DNA of 9,163 bases from Oscillospiraceae bacterium (GCA_902774165.1 CACYHJ010000111.1:5101-14263); one strand, 5' to 3'; shown: positions 1 to 6,164, counted from the stretch's first letter. Made by a program: numbers and translations. Notes: generated from the letters alone by a model not told the origin.

Positions 1-1642
1 CGTGGGCGGGGTCGTTCGCGCAGACGCGCTGATGCTCGTATTCGTTCAGGTTCGTCCAGTTGCCGAAGCTGTGTCCCGTCGGGGGGATCGGCTCCTGCGG
101 CTGCAGGATCTCGCCGCAGACGGCGCATACAAGGCCCTCGCCGTAGCCCGGTTCGGTACAGGTCGGCGCTTTGCCGGGCACGGTCTTTTCTTTGTGGGCG
201 GGTTTCGCGACCGGCTCGGTGCGTGTCGCCCCGCAGACGGTGCAGGTCCGGGTGATTTCACCCTCCGCCGCGCAGGTGGCTTCCTTCGTGACCTTGCCGT
301 CGTCCCAGAGATGGGCGGCGGTTTCGGTATGGGCGGGATCGTTCGCGCAGACGCGCTGATGTTCGTCGTCGTTCAGCTTCGTCCAGTCGCCGAATTTGTG
401 TCCCGTTGACGGGACCGTTTCGGTCTTTTTCGCGCCGCAGGCGGTGCAGGTGAAGGTCTTTTCGCCGTCCTCATCGCAGGATGCTGTTTTTGTGACCTTT
501 CCTTTGTTCCAGGTGTGTGCGGCAGTCTCGACGTGGGCGGGGTCGTTCGCGCAGACGCGCTGATGCTCGTCGTCGTTCAGCTTTGTCCATTTTCCGAACG
601 AATGCCCCGCCGCGGGGACCGGTTCGGTTTTCACCGCCTTGCAGGCGGTGCAGGTGAAAGTCTTCTCGCCGTCTTCCTCACAGGTCGGTTGTTGCGTGAC
701 CTTGCCTTTATCCCAGGTGTGGGCGGCGGTCTCGATATGGGACGGATCGTTCCCGCAGACGCGCTCGTGCGTTTTTTCGTCTGCCTTTTTCCAAGCGCCC
801 CAGGCGTGTCCGGTCGCGTCGATCGGTTCGGTTTTCGCGGTGCCGCAGTTTTTGCAGGTAAAGGTCGTTTCTCCGGCTTCTTCGCAGGACGCTGTTTTCG
901 TGACCGCGCCCTTATCCCAGACGTGGTCGCCGACGGTGATGGTATAAGACGCGTCCGCGCTGCCGTTCCCGGCTTCCTCAACGGAGATCACAAAAGAAAA
1001 CGTCCCTTTCTTTGTCGGCTTGCCGGTGATTTTGCCGGTCTTCGCCTCCAGCTTCAGGGCGTCCGGCAGCTTGCCGGAGAGCACCTTCCAGGTGAGCGCG
1101 CCGCCGTTTCCCGCCGTCGCCTTGACCGCCGCGCTGTAGCTTGCGCCGAGGCAGGCGTTTTTCAGCGTTCCGGTGTTGACCTGCGGAGGCTGCGCCATGG
1201 GCGTGCCGGTGACGGAGATGACGTTTGCGCTGTCGAGGGTATGCAGCTGCATCACGATGCGAAAAACGTACGTTCCGGGCTGAAACGTATTGCTCGAAAA
1301 ATTCTGGATCCAGCCGGCGCCTTCGTCGGGATCTGCTGTTCCGCCGAGGTACGTAACGCCGTTTTCCCACAGCTTGTATTCGTTGGTTCCGTCCGTCTGC
1401 ACCAGCAGGATACGGATCCATTGATCCGGATAAAACTCGCTGTCGCCGTAAGGCTGAATGTCCATTGACGTGGAAAACGTCGACCCGATCGGGATTTCAT
1501 TCTCAGGCGACGTATGGTCATCGGCAATATAAAGATAGACCGTCAGCGTCGGATCTTCCGCGAACGCCGCGACGGGGAACACCGTCAGCATCAGCAGCGC
1601 GGAAAGCAGCAGGGAAAGAAACTGTTTTTTTCTTTTTGACAT
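1..1642 (-). CDS. Secreted Ig-like / Cys-His repeat protein (3' end outside window)
   Basis: The reading frame is open from the ATG at 1642 to the left edge (547 codons, no stop), so the C-terminus is missing. The start follows an AAAGGAG ribosome site about 10 bases upstream. Residues 1-28 form a signal peptide: basic MSKRKK, a Leu-rich core, and an AFA cleavage site before Glu29. Residues 30-150 look like a beta-rich domain I do not recognise. Residues about 155-237 match the putative Ig (He_PIG) style, with G-x-L-P-x-x-L-K-L-x-x-x-T-G-x-I-x-G-x-P. From residue 240 on come 68-residue repeats, each with a C-x(9,10)-CxxC pair, a GHxxGxW motif and a C-x-N-D-P-x-H motif. Such repeats are common in exported proteins of gut Firmicutes, often before a C-terminal anchor or enzymatic domain, which would lie outside the window. 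The function is unknown; a cell-surface or adhesive role is inferred. No partner is evident among the hydrogenase genes next door. Confidence 0.85.
   Translation of the reverse strand, partial: MSKRKKQFLSLLLSALLMLTVFPVAAFAEDPTLTVYLYIADDHTSPENEIPIGSTFSTSMDIQPYGDSEFYPDQWIRILLVQTDGTNEYKLWENGVTYLGGTADPDEGAGWIQNFSSNTFQPGTYVFRIVMQLHTLDSANVISVTGTPMAQPPQVNTGTLKNACLGASYSAAVKATAGNGGALTWKVLSGKLPDALKLEAKTGKITGKPTKKGTFSFVISVEEAGNGSADASYTITVGDHVWDKGAVTKTASCEEAGETTFTCKNCGTAKTEPIDATGHAWGAWKKADEKTHERVCGNDPSHIETAAHTWDKGKVTQQPTCEEDGEKTFTCTACKAVKTEPVPAAGHSFGKWTKLNDDEHQRVCANDPAHVETAAHTWNKGKVTKTASCDEDGEKTFTCTACGAKKTETVPSTGHKFGDWTKLNDDEHQRVCANDPAHTETAAHLWDDGKVTKEATCAAEGEITRTCTVCGATRTEPVAKPAHKEKTVPGKAPTCTEPGYGEGLVCAVCGEILQPQEPIPPTGHSFGNWTNLNEYEHQRVCANDPAH
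2..925 (-). repeat. In-gene 204-bp tandem repeats encoding 68-aa Cys/His units
   Basis: Within the secreted protein, three in-register units occupy 722-925, 518-721 and 314-517 (68 codons each, residues 240-307, 308-375 and 376-443). A fourth starts at 313. It departs from the pattern after its CxxC pair because an extra Cys-containing segment, with its own CxxC (residues about 484-523), has been inserted before the GHxFGxW part resumes. Units 2 and 3 are near-identical at protein level over the C-terminal half (EHQRVCANDPAH). The same DNA block recurs near positions 1-50, 330-370 and 530-585, so assembly collapse or copy-number variation between strains is possible. Confidence 0.85.
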
Positions 1643-1656
1643 ACGGGATCCACTCC

Positions 1657-1708
1657 TTTTAAAGATTAAATGTCCGCAGAAGGCCAGTGTCACGGACTTC
1701 TGCGGACA
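1657..1708 (-). terminator. Rho-independent terminator or attenuator after the PHP gene
   Basis: A perfect 12-bp inverted repeat (1671-1682 with 1697-1708, 14-base loop) starts three bases past the PHP stop codon. On the minus strand it is followed by a T-rich stretch (TTTAATCTTT). This is the layout of an intrinsic terminator, though the T-run is interrupted. The ribosome site of the next gene (about 1652-1658) directly abuts the T-stretch, so no room is left between terminator and next gene for a separate promoter. The hairpin may therefore work as a leaky terminator that lowers expression of the secreted protein. Confidence 0.6.
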
Positions 1709-1711
1709 CTG

Positions 1712-2425
1712 TCATAACGCCTTGAGGGCGGTTATAAGCGCGGCAGGGGTATTTTCCGGCAGGTCGATCACGTCGAGGGGTTCCTTGATGTTCTCGAGGT
1801 AATGGGCGTCGGAATTGTGCAGGATCAGCATCTCGTTCAGGACGGGAAATTTTTCTTTCAGCCCGTCGGTTTTCGTGCGGTCGTAGATCTCGGCGACCGT
1901 GAAGCCGAAGCTCTCGTCGATCACGCCCAGCTGTGAGATCAGGCTGTAGGAGCTGCGGTCGATGTGCGCCGGCCAGCAGAAACCGCCGTATTCCGCCACC
2001 AGAGGGCGAAGCTCCGTCTCGGAAATAAACGCGCCGGTGTTCAGCAGGATCTCCTCGTCGCCGAGGACCGTGTCCCGTGCGTCCATATAGTATTGGTTCC
2101 CGAAGATCTTCACTTTGTTTTTGATGGGCGGCAGCCTGGTCTGAACGAATCGCCAGAACCGCTCCGCCGCGTCGATCTCCGGGAACAGGCACACGTTGTG
2201 GACTTCCTCCGCGGTGCACAGCTCCATGCCCGGCACGACGGTGATCCCCGCCTCTTGCCCGACCTCCATCGCCGCGCGGCAGTTGCCGCAGGTGTTGTGG
2301 TCGGTCAGGGCAATGAGATCAAGCCCCATGATCTTCGCCATATTGACGAGATTATAGGGCGTCATGTCGTTGTCCCCGCAGGGGGAGAGGCAGGAATGGA
2401 TGTGGAGGTCGTAGTAGAGATTCAT
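1712..2425 (-). CDS. PHP-domain metal-dependent phosphoesterase
   Basis: 237 residues, full length for the short PHP family. The metal-binding motifs are all visible: H8-x-H10 (DLHIHS), D42-H43 (LTDHN), E68 (PGMEL), H76, H154 (PAHID) and D206-x-H208 (SDAH). PHP proteins use a multinuclear metal site for phosphate-ester hydrolysis; the substrate here cannot be read from sequence. PHP genes next to DRTGG, anti-sigma-like ATPase and [FeFe]-hydrogenase-like genes are a recurring arrangement in Clostridia, so a role in signalling around the hydrogenase is inferred. The ATG at 2425 places the first histidine pair at residues 8/10, as expected. However, no Shine-Dalgarno site precedes it: the upstream 70 bases are a 7-base repeat array. 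Expression may depend on coupling to the DRTGG gene upstream (76-base gap). A terminator-like hairpin follows the stop. Confidence 0.88.
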   Translation of the reverse strand: MNLYYDLHIHSCLSPCGDNDMTPYNLVNMAKIMGLDLIALTDHNTCGNCRAAMEVGQEAGITVVPGMELCTAEEVHNVCLFPEIDAAERFWRFVQTRLPPIKNKVKIFGNQYYMDARDTVLGDEEILLNTGAFISETELRPLVAEYGGFCWPAHIDRSSYSLISQLGVIDESFGFTVAEIYDRTKTDGLKEKFPVLNEMLILHNSDAHYLENIKEPLDVIDLPENTPAALITALKAL

Positions 2426-2431
2426 GGCGAC

Positions 2432-2501
2432 GGGATGTGAGATGTGAAATGTGAGATGAGGAATGCGGACAGCAGCTATCCGCTATCGGCTATCCGCTGA
2501 A
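2432..2501. repeat. Heptamer array A (10 units) between PHP and DRTGG-2 genes
   Basis: Ten consecutive 7-base units run from 2432 to 2501 in exact register. The first half has the pattern GAGATGT/GAAATGT, the second half AGCTATC/CGCTATC/GGCTATC. The array fills 70 of the 76 bases between the PHP start codon and the DRTGG-2 stop codon, and it touches the stop codon directly. It replaces the place where a ribosome site for the PHP gene would be expected. The units drift in sequence while the 7-base phase is kept. Confidence 0.8.
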
Positions 2502-2840
2502 TCACTCCTCCGGGTTCAGAAGACGGTTGATCCACACGGCAAGGGAGAACGCGTCCGCCTCGCTCTGCAGCACGGTAATGTCGTTTTCCTGCGCTTTTTT
2601 CAGCGCGTCGTCGTCCAGCGCGGCGTTGTCCACCAGAATGATGCAGGCCGCCTCGGTCAGCGCCGCCACGCCGATGGCGTTGATATTGCCCATCACCGTC
2701 AGCCACGCGTCGCCCTCCTGCGCCCGGGACATGACCCAGCTCAGCAGGTCGCCGCAGTAGCAGCCCGTAACGGGCAGGTCGGTATCGCCCTCCGAGAGGG
2801 TCTTCAGGTCGAGTTTTGCAATCAGTTCTTTTACGTTCAT
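2502..2840 (-). CDS. DRTGG-domain protein 2
   Basis: 112 residues, essentially one DRTGG domain (the fold found beside HPr kinase and phosphotransacetylase-like proteins). Recognisable features are the N-terminal MNVKELIAKLDL helix, the motif C27-Y-C29-G-D-L-L-S-W-V-M, and the centre VMGNINAIGVAALTEAACIILVD followed by A-x-E-N-D-I-T-V-L. The equivalent segment in DRTGG protein 1 is ACGSDLMSDVLAF, so the two are paralogues; both keep a cysteine just before the D-L-[ML]-S motif. No catalytic residues are known to me for stand-alone DRTGG proteins; a ligand-binding or regulatory role is inferred from its recurrent pairing with hydrogenase genes. A strong GGAAGGAT ribosome site lies about 8 bases before the ATG. 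It is separated from the metallophosphoesterase gene upstream by 178 bases that hold array B and a palindrome. Confidence 0.85.
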   Translation of the reverse strand: MNVKELIAKLDLKTLSEGDTDLPVTGCYCGDLLSWVMSRAQEGDAWLTVMGNINAIGVAALTEAACIILVDNAALDDDALKKAQENDITVLQSEADAFSLAVWINRLLNPEE

Positions 2841-2892
2841 AGTGATAATCCTTCCGTTTATAAGAGCATAACAAGGAAAATTTGCAAATTCG

Positions 2893-2908
2893 TGCGGTTA
2901 TAACCGCA
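2893..2908. promoter_or_regulatory. Perfect 16-bp palindrome upstream of DRTGG-2 (possible operator)
   Basis: TGCGGTTATAACCGCA reads the same on both strands and lies in an AT-rich stretch 53-68 bases upstream of the DRTGG-2 start. It is a plausible dimer-binding operator or small transcript hairpin. A TTGCAA (2882-2887) and a TTATAA (2858-2863) nearby mimic promoter boxes, but the implied start point falls inside the ribosome site, so I do not call a promoter. The regulator is unknown. Confidence 0.35.
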
Positions 2909-2946
2909 GAAAACATAAAAATTCTTATTTCGTGCGCCCGCAGCCG

Positions 2947-3030
2947 CATCGGCAGATGGCTGATAGCAGATAGCTGATAACCGGCAGCGAACAACCGGCA
3001 ACTAACAACCAGCAACTATCAACTGTCAAC
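2947..3030. repeat. Heptamer array B (12 units) at the metallophosphoesterase 3' end
   Basis: Twelve 7-base units in exact phase cover 2947-3030. On the plus strand the units nearest the gene follow YRNCAAC (TGTCAAC, TATCAAC, CAGCAAC, TAACAAC, CGGCAAC) and drift to WGATAGC types (TGATAGC, AGATAGC, AGATGGC). The array begins inside the metallophosphoesterase gene: the final codons Val-Asp-Ser and the TGA stop are made of repeat units. The rest of the spacer up to array edge 2947 is AT-rich. Confidence 0.85.
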
Positions 3031-4110
3031 GTACCGCACCTGCCGCTGGTCGAAGGAGCCGTCCGCGCGGATCTCCAGCGCGGTATAACCCTGCAGCCAG
3101 GTTTCCTCCGGCTCGCCGCGGGAGTACAGGCTGTAGGAGCCGTAACCGGACATTTCGATATAGCTCAGCAGGACGCCCTCGTACCTCACGCCGAAATTGT
3201 TGACGTGGTCGTGGCCGCAGAACACCGCCTGCGTGGAGCCGCCCGCCCGGATCGCGTCGAACAGGCCGGAATCGAAGCCCGAGCAGCAGATCCCTTCGCG
3301 CTTGTCGCCGAAAAGGAACGGGGCGCCTTCATCGAGGGCGGTCTGGAACTGAGGCAGCGGAATGTGGACCATCAGGATCGACGGATGCAGGCCGAAGGCT
3401 TCTTTCGTATCGTTCTGCTTCTGCCGGAACCATTCCACCTGGTCCTCCTTCGTGCCGTCGTAGACGCTCTCGTCCGGCGCGTAGCCGTACTGCGCGAGCT
3501 GCTCGGCGTTCATTTCGTCAAAGGTGTCGAGGAAATAGAAGGTCTGCGCGAGCTCCCCGTCCGCGTCCAGCAGATTCAGCGAATAATTGCAGTCGCCGGT
3601 CACGTCCGCGGGGCCCTTCTGCATCAGACAGTGGTCGAAGGCGCAGAATTCGTCCATCATCTCGTCCCGCTTGATCGACATGGGGTTGTCGCCCTCGTGG
3701 TTCCCGAGAACGCCCGCCCAGTAAACGCCGAGCTTTTCGAATATTTTTCCGAGCTGACGGCAGCGCACCCGGTTGAGCGCGCTCGTCACGTTGTCACCGC
3801 AGAGCAGCACAAGATCCGGCTTTTCTTTCTGGATACTCTCCACCATGCGGCCTACGGTCAGCTTCGACGTGGAATTCTTTCCGTCCAGATGCATATCGGT
3901 GAACATCAGGATCTTATAATCGCCCTCGCTGTCTTTTTTGACGGTGACCTCGTCCTCCGCCGCATTGACGACGGAAAGGCTGCTGCCCACCGGTTGGATC
4001 GAACCGATCGCGTAATTCAGCGGATGGGGCAGAAAGCTCCAGGTGATCCCGCCCGCTGCGAGAACCAGAACGATCACGGCGCAGAGAATGATTTTTCCTA
4101 CCTTCTTCAT
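3019..4110 (-). CDS. Membrane-anchored calcineurin-like metallophosphoesterase
   Basis: 363 residues. Residues 1-26 form an uncleaved-looking membrane anchor (MKKVGK, then a hydrophobic run to about residue 26), so the catalytic domain should face outside. The full calcineurin-like motif series is present: D72-x-H74 (FTDMH), G105-D106-N107, G136-N137-H138-E, H249 (MVHIP) and G299-H300-D301-H302. This predicts a two-metal phosphoesterase; substrates in this family range from nucleotides to phospholipids and cannot be told here. A GAGGTG ribosome site sits 7 bases before the ATG. The gene follows the hydrogenase-like gene by 25 bases, so it should be co-transcribed. It is not part of the usual DRTGG/ATPase/hydrogenase/PHP arrangement as I know it, so it looks like an addition. 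The last three residues and stop lie in heptamer array B, suggesting the original C-terminus was replaced. Confidence 0.88.
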   Translation of the reverse strand: MKKVGKIILCAVIVLVLAAGGITWSFLPHPLNYAIGSIQPVGSSLSVVNAAEDEVTVKKDSEGDYKILMFTDMHLDGKNSTSKLTVGRMVESIQKEKPDLVLLCGDNVTSALNRVRCRQLGKIFEKLGVYWAGVLGNHEGDNPMSIKRDEMMDEFCAFDHCLMQKGPADVTGDCNYSLNLLDADGELAQTFYFLDTFDEMNAEQLAQYGYAPDESVYDGTKEDQVEWFRQKQNDTKEAFGLHPSILMVHIPLPQFQTALDEGAPFLFGDKREGICCSGFDSGLFDAIRAGGSTQAVFCGHDHVNNFGVRYEGVLLSYIEMSGYGSYSLYSRGEPEETWLQGYTALEIRADGSFDQRQVRYVDS

Positions 4111-4135
4111 AAGAAAACACCTCTATACTGTTTTT

Positions 4136-5452
4136 TTATTCCTCTTTTTTGCGGAACGGAGGCGGGATGATGTCGTTCACCGCGTTTTTCAGGGCGGAGC
4201 CCGCAAGCTCGTCCCGGATACGGAAGATGCAGTCCTGTTCGGTGGTGTAGCCCCGCACGATGTCCTCCGCCAGCGCCCGGCAGGAGGGCGCGCCGCAGGT
4301 GCCGCAGTCCAGCCGCGGGAATGTGTCCAGCAGCTCGTTCAGACGGTTCATCTTTTCCATCGCTTCCTGCAGATTGTCCGCAAGGCGCAGGGCGGGGATC
4401 TCCTCCGGCCGCTTTTCCGTGACGACCTCGTCCAGCTCCCCGTCGGAGACCGAGTTCATGGAATTGGGCAGGTATTTGCGGATATGGTTCAGCCGCGCCT
4501 TGGCGATAAAGGGATTCTCCGCCGTCAGCACGCCGCCCACGCAGCCGCCCATGCAGGCGTTCAGCTCCACGAAGTCCACCCGGGAGAGCTTTTCGTCCTC
4601 GATCTCTCCCAGCAGGTTCATGCAGTTTTCGATGCCGTCCACCGCCATGGAGTCCTCCGAGAAGGTGCCCGCGGCTTCGCCGCCGGTCATGCCCCAGGAG
4701 ATGCCGATGCGGCCCGCGTGCTGAATGTCCTCCTGCTCCTCCAGCTTGCCCAGCTGACTGACGAGGGCGGGGTAGATGTCGTTGATGGCGACCGCGCCGT
4801 CCACGTTGGATCTTTCGTTTTCCTGCGAGTGCTTGATGGCGGTGATTTTCGCCGGGCAGGGGGTGATGAAGAATACGCCGATCTCCTCCGGCGCAAGGCC
4901 GGTCTCTTCCACGGCGCGCAGGCGCGCAAGACGCCCCGCTTCCTCCATGGGGGAGTGCAGGGGGATGATCCGGTCGATCAGGTTCGGGTAGCAGACCGTG
5001 ATCAGCCGTACGATGGCGGGGCAGGCCGACGAGATCAGCGGACGGGGGATCTCCTTGTTTTCCTTGAGGAATTTCTTCGTCGCGTCGGAGATCCGCTCCG
5101 CCGCCGCGGCAACCTCGAACACGTCGTCAAAGCCGAGGCCGCGCAGGGCGTTCAGCAGCAGATTTACGTCCCGTACCCGGGAGATCTGTCCGTAAAGGGA
5201 CGGCGCGGGCAGGGCGACTTTATATTTGAATTGATTGATGATATCTATGGTGTCGCGTTCTGCGTATTTCGCTTTGTGGGGACAGACGCGGATGCACTCG
5301 CCGCAGTCGATACAGCGCTCGGCCAGAATGATCGCCTTGCCGTTGCGCACGCGGATCGCCTGGGTCGGGCAGCGCTGAATGCAGTGGATGCAGCCGGTGC
5401 ACCTGTCCTTATCCAGCCGCACGGAATGGTAGTAATGCTCTTCGGACGCCAT
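4136..5452 (-). CDS. [FeFe]-hydrogenase-like iron-sulfur protein (putative sensory, HydS-type)
   Basis: 438 residues. Two ferredoxin-type [4Fe-4S] motifs come first: C18-x2-C21-x2-C24-x3-C28 and C47-x2-C50-x2-C53-x3-C57. A [FeFe]-hydrogenase large-subunit domain follows (about 78-340). All four H-cluster cysteines are recognisable: C144 (SSACP), C199 (TPCPAK), C300 and C304 (NACMGGC). K202 is kept. In catalytic enzymes L1 reads TSCCP; here the proton-relay cysteine is Ala143. The L2 and L3 methionines are Thr197 and Asn298, the L2 glutamate is Ala205, and L3 GGG is GGV. A C-terminal Fe-S motif (C383GTCGAPSC391...C408) adds another [4Fe-4S] cluster. Together this fits the putatively sensory hydrogenase classes rather than an H2-producing enzyme; H2 or redox sensing is inferred. 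A strong GGAGGTGA site precedes the ATG. No PAS domain is fused. Confidence 0.88.
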   Translation of the reverse strand: MASEEHYYHSVRLDKDRCTGCIHCIQRCPTQAIRVRNGKAIILAERCIDCGECIRVCPHKAKYAERDTIDIINQFKYKVALPAPSLYGQISRVRDVNLLLNALRGLGFDDVFEVAAAAERISDATKKFLKENKEIPRPLISSACPAIVRLITVCYPNLIDRIIPLHSPMEEAGRLARLRAVEETGLAPEEIGVFFITPCPAKITAIKHSQENERSNVDGAVAINDIYPALVSQLGKLEEQEDIQHAGRIGISWGMTGGEAAGTFSEDSMAVDGIENCMNLLGEIEDEKLSRVDFVELNACMGGCVGGVLTAENPFIAKARLNHIRKYLPNSMNSVSDGELDEVVTEKRPEEIPALRLADNLQEAMEKMNRLNELLDTFPRLDCGTCGAPSCRALAEDIVRGYTTEQDCIFRIRDELAGSALKNAVNDIIPPPFRKKEE

Positions 5453-5473
5453 AATGTCACCTCCGGAATAAAG

Positions 5474-5501
5474 TTAATAGTGAAAAATGAAAAGTGAAAA
5501 A
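5474..5501. repeat. Heptamer array C-left, upstream of the hydrogenase-like gene
   Basis: Four in-phase 7-base units: TTAATAG, TGAAAAA, TGAAAAG, TGAAAAA. The phase can be followed weakly to about 5522 (TGCGCTT, CGCGCTT). The array starts about 15 bases upstream of the hydrogenase-like gene's ribosome site. Its last three units form most of the left arm of the inverted repeat that bounds the 5483-5722 element. Confidence 0.7.
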
Positions 5502-5722
5502 TTTCGGATGCGCTTCGCGCTTTATTACAGAGAACAAATCGGTACGGCTGAATGATAACGATTGGTTTATCAAGATAGCCTGTTCCTGCTTTGTATCATC
5601 GGGGTAAGGGGGTGCGGATTGCCGGTGGCGATCTCTGCGGCTTGCCGCAGAAGCACCGACCGAGCCGGCAGGCGAGACTCAGAGCCCCTTCATCAATTTT
5701 TCATTTTTCACTTTTCATTTTT
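5483..5722. mobile_element. 240-bp element bounded by perfect 20-bp inverted repeats
   Basis: Bases 5483-5502 and 5703-5722 are exact reverse complements of one another, enclosing about 200 bases without a credible gene. The interior holds an 8-bp hairpin with a 2-base loop (5634-5651, TCTGCGGC pairing GCCGCAGA) flanked by further complementary pieces (CGGTG and CACCG). The arms are made of 7-base repeats, so the inverted symmetry may come from two oppositely oriented arrays rather than transposition. It occupies most of the 289-base spacer between the ATPase and hydrogenase-like genes, which are close neighbours in the usual arrangement. Candidates are a non-autonomous element or a repeat-bounded structured RNA; I cannot decide from sequence alone. 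Confidence 0.45.
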
Positions 5723-5723
5723 C
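5696..5723. repeat. Heptamer array C-right, downstream of the ATPase gene
   Basis: Four in-phase 7-base units: ATTTTTC, ATTTTTC, ACTTTTC, ATTTTTC, then a degraded ATTCCCG. This is the inverse orientation of array C-left (TGAAAAA type), and the two together give the 20-bp inverted repeat. It lies directly beside the hairpin at the 3' end of the ATPase gene. Confidence 0.7.
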
Positions 5724-5727
5724 ATTC

Positions 5728-5766
5728 CCGCATCGCGGTCCTTACTTGTTAAGGACCGTGATGCGG
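5728..5766 (-). other. Long hairpin containing the ATPase stop codon
   Basis: Bases 5728-5744 and 5750-5766 pair over 17 positions with one mismatch around a 5-base loop. The ATPase stop codon (5742-5744) lies in the stem, so the gene's last codons form one arm. On the minus strand the sequence after it is A-rich, not T-rich, so it is not a standard intrinsic terminator. An mRNA-stabilising 3' hairpin or a processing site that sets the ratio between the ATPase and the hydrogenase-like gene would fit. Confidence 0.5.
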
Positions 5767-6164
5767 ATTGTGGTTCCCTTGCCGACCTCGCTCTCGATCT
5801 GCAGGTCGTCGGAATATTTTTTGATGTTCGGCAGGCCCATGCCGGCGCCGAAGCCCAGCTGGCGCACGTTTTCCGGTGCGGTGGACCAGCCCTCCTGCAT
5901 GGCGAGGCCGATGTCCGGGATGCCGGGGCCGTGGTCCACAAGAACGACCTCGATCTTCTCCGGGGAGACGTAGGCGTCGATCTCGCCGCCGCCGGCGTGG
6001 ACGACCATATTGATCTCCGCCTCGTAGACCGCGATGGTCACGTTGCGGATGATCGCGGGGGAGAACCCTAAGGATTTCAGCGTTTTCTTGATTTTACCGG
6101 ATGCTTCGCCTGCGGTGGTAAAATCGGTGCCGCTGATGTCGTAATGAAGCTTGACGGGATCCAT
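5742..6164 (-). CDS. Anti-sigma-factor-like ATP-binding protein (SpoIIAB/RsbW/RsbT type)
   Basis: 140 residues, the size of single-domain GHKL kinases of the anti-sigma family. Residues 44-56 hold the N box (E48-x-x-x-N52 then VVHA), residues 77-82 the G1 box DHGPGI, and residues 104-112 the glycine-rich lid FGAGMGLPN. The C-terminus ends in GKGTTIRI, as in the family. Such proteins bind ATP and either phosphorylate an anti-anti-sigma partner or sequester a sigma factor. No STAS or sigma partner gene is present here, so the partner may be a DRTGG protein next door; this is inference. The start codon overlaps the DRTGG-1 stop by one base (TAATG), pointing to translational coupling. The stop lies in a strong hairpin. 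The ATPase/DRTGG pairing recurs beside hydrogenase genes in Clostridia. Confidence 0.87.
   Translation of the reverse strand: MDPVKLHYDISGTDFTTAGEASGKIKKTLKSLGFSPAIIRNVTIAVYEAEINMVVHAGGGEIDAYVSPEKIEVVLVDHGPGIPDIGLAMQEGWSTAPENVRQLGFGAGMGLPNIKKYSDDLQIESEVGKGTTIRITVLNK

Noticed and set aside
515..1468. 317-codon plus-strand open frame opposite the secreted protein
   Set aside because: It arises from the repeats read on the other strand; the minus-strand frame has start, ribosome site, signal peptide and repeats.
2947..3030. Possible CRISPR-like repeat array
   Set aside because: Units are 7 bases, contiguous and degenerate, with no spacers and no cas genes.
3205..4170. 321-codon plus-strand open frame antisense to the metallophosphoesterase
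   Set aside because: No recognisable motif or ribosome site; the minus strand carries the full phosphoesterase motif series.
4043..5497. 484-codon open frame on the plus strand antisense to the hydrogenase-like gene
   Set aside because: It is a GC-rich shadow frame: no ribosome site, Arg/Val/His-rich low-information protein, and the opposite strand has clear family motifs throughout.
5562..6071. 169-codon plus-strand frame across the 240-bp element and ATPase gene
   Set aside because: It runs through the inverted-repeat arm and then antisense to a well-supported ATPase; no ribosome site or recognisable domain.
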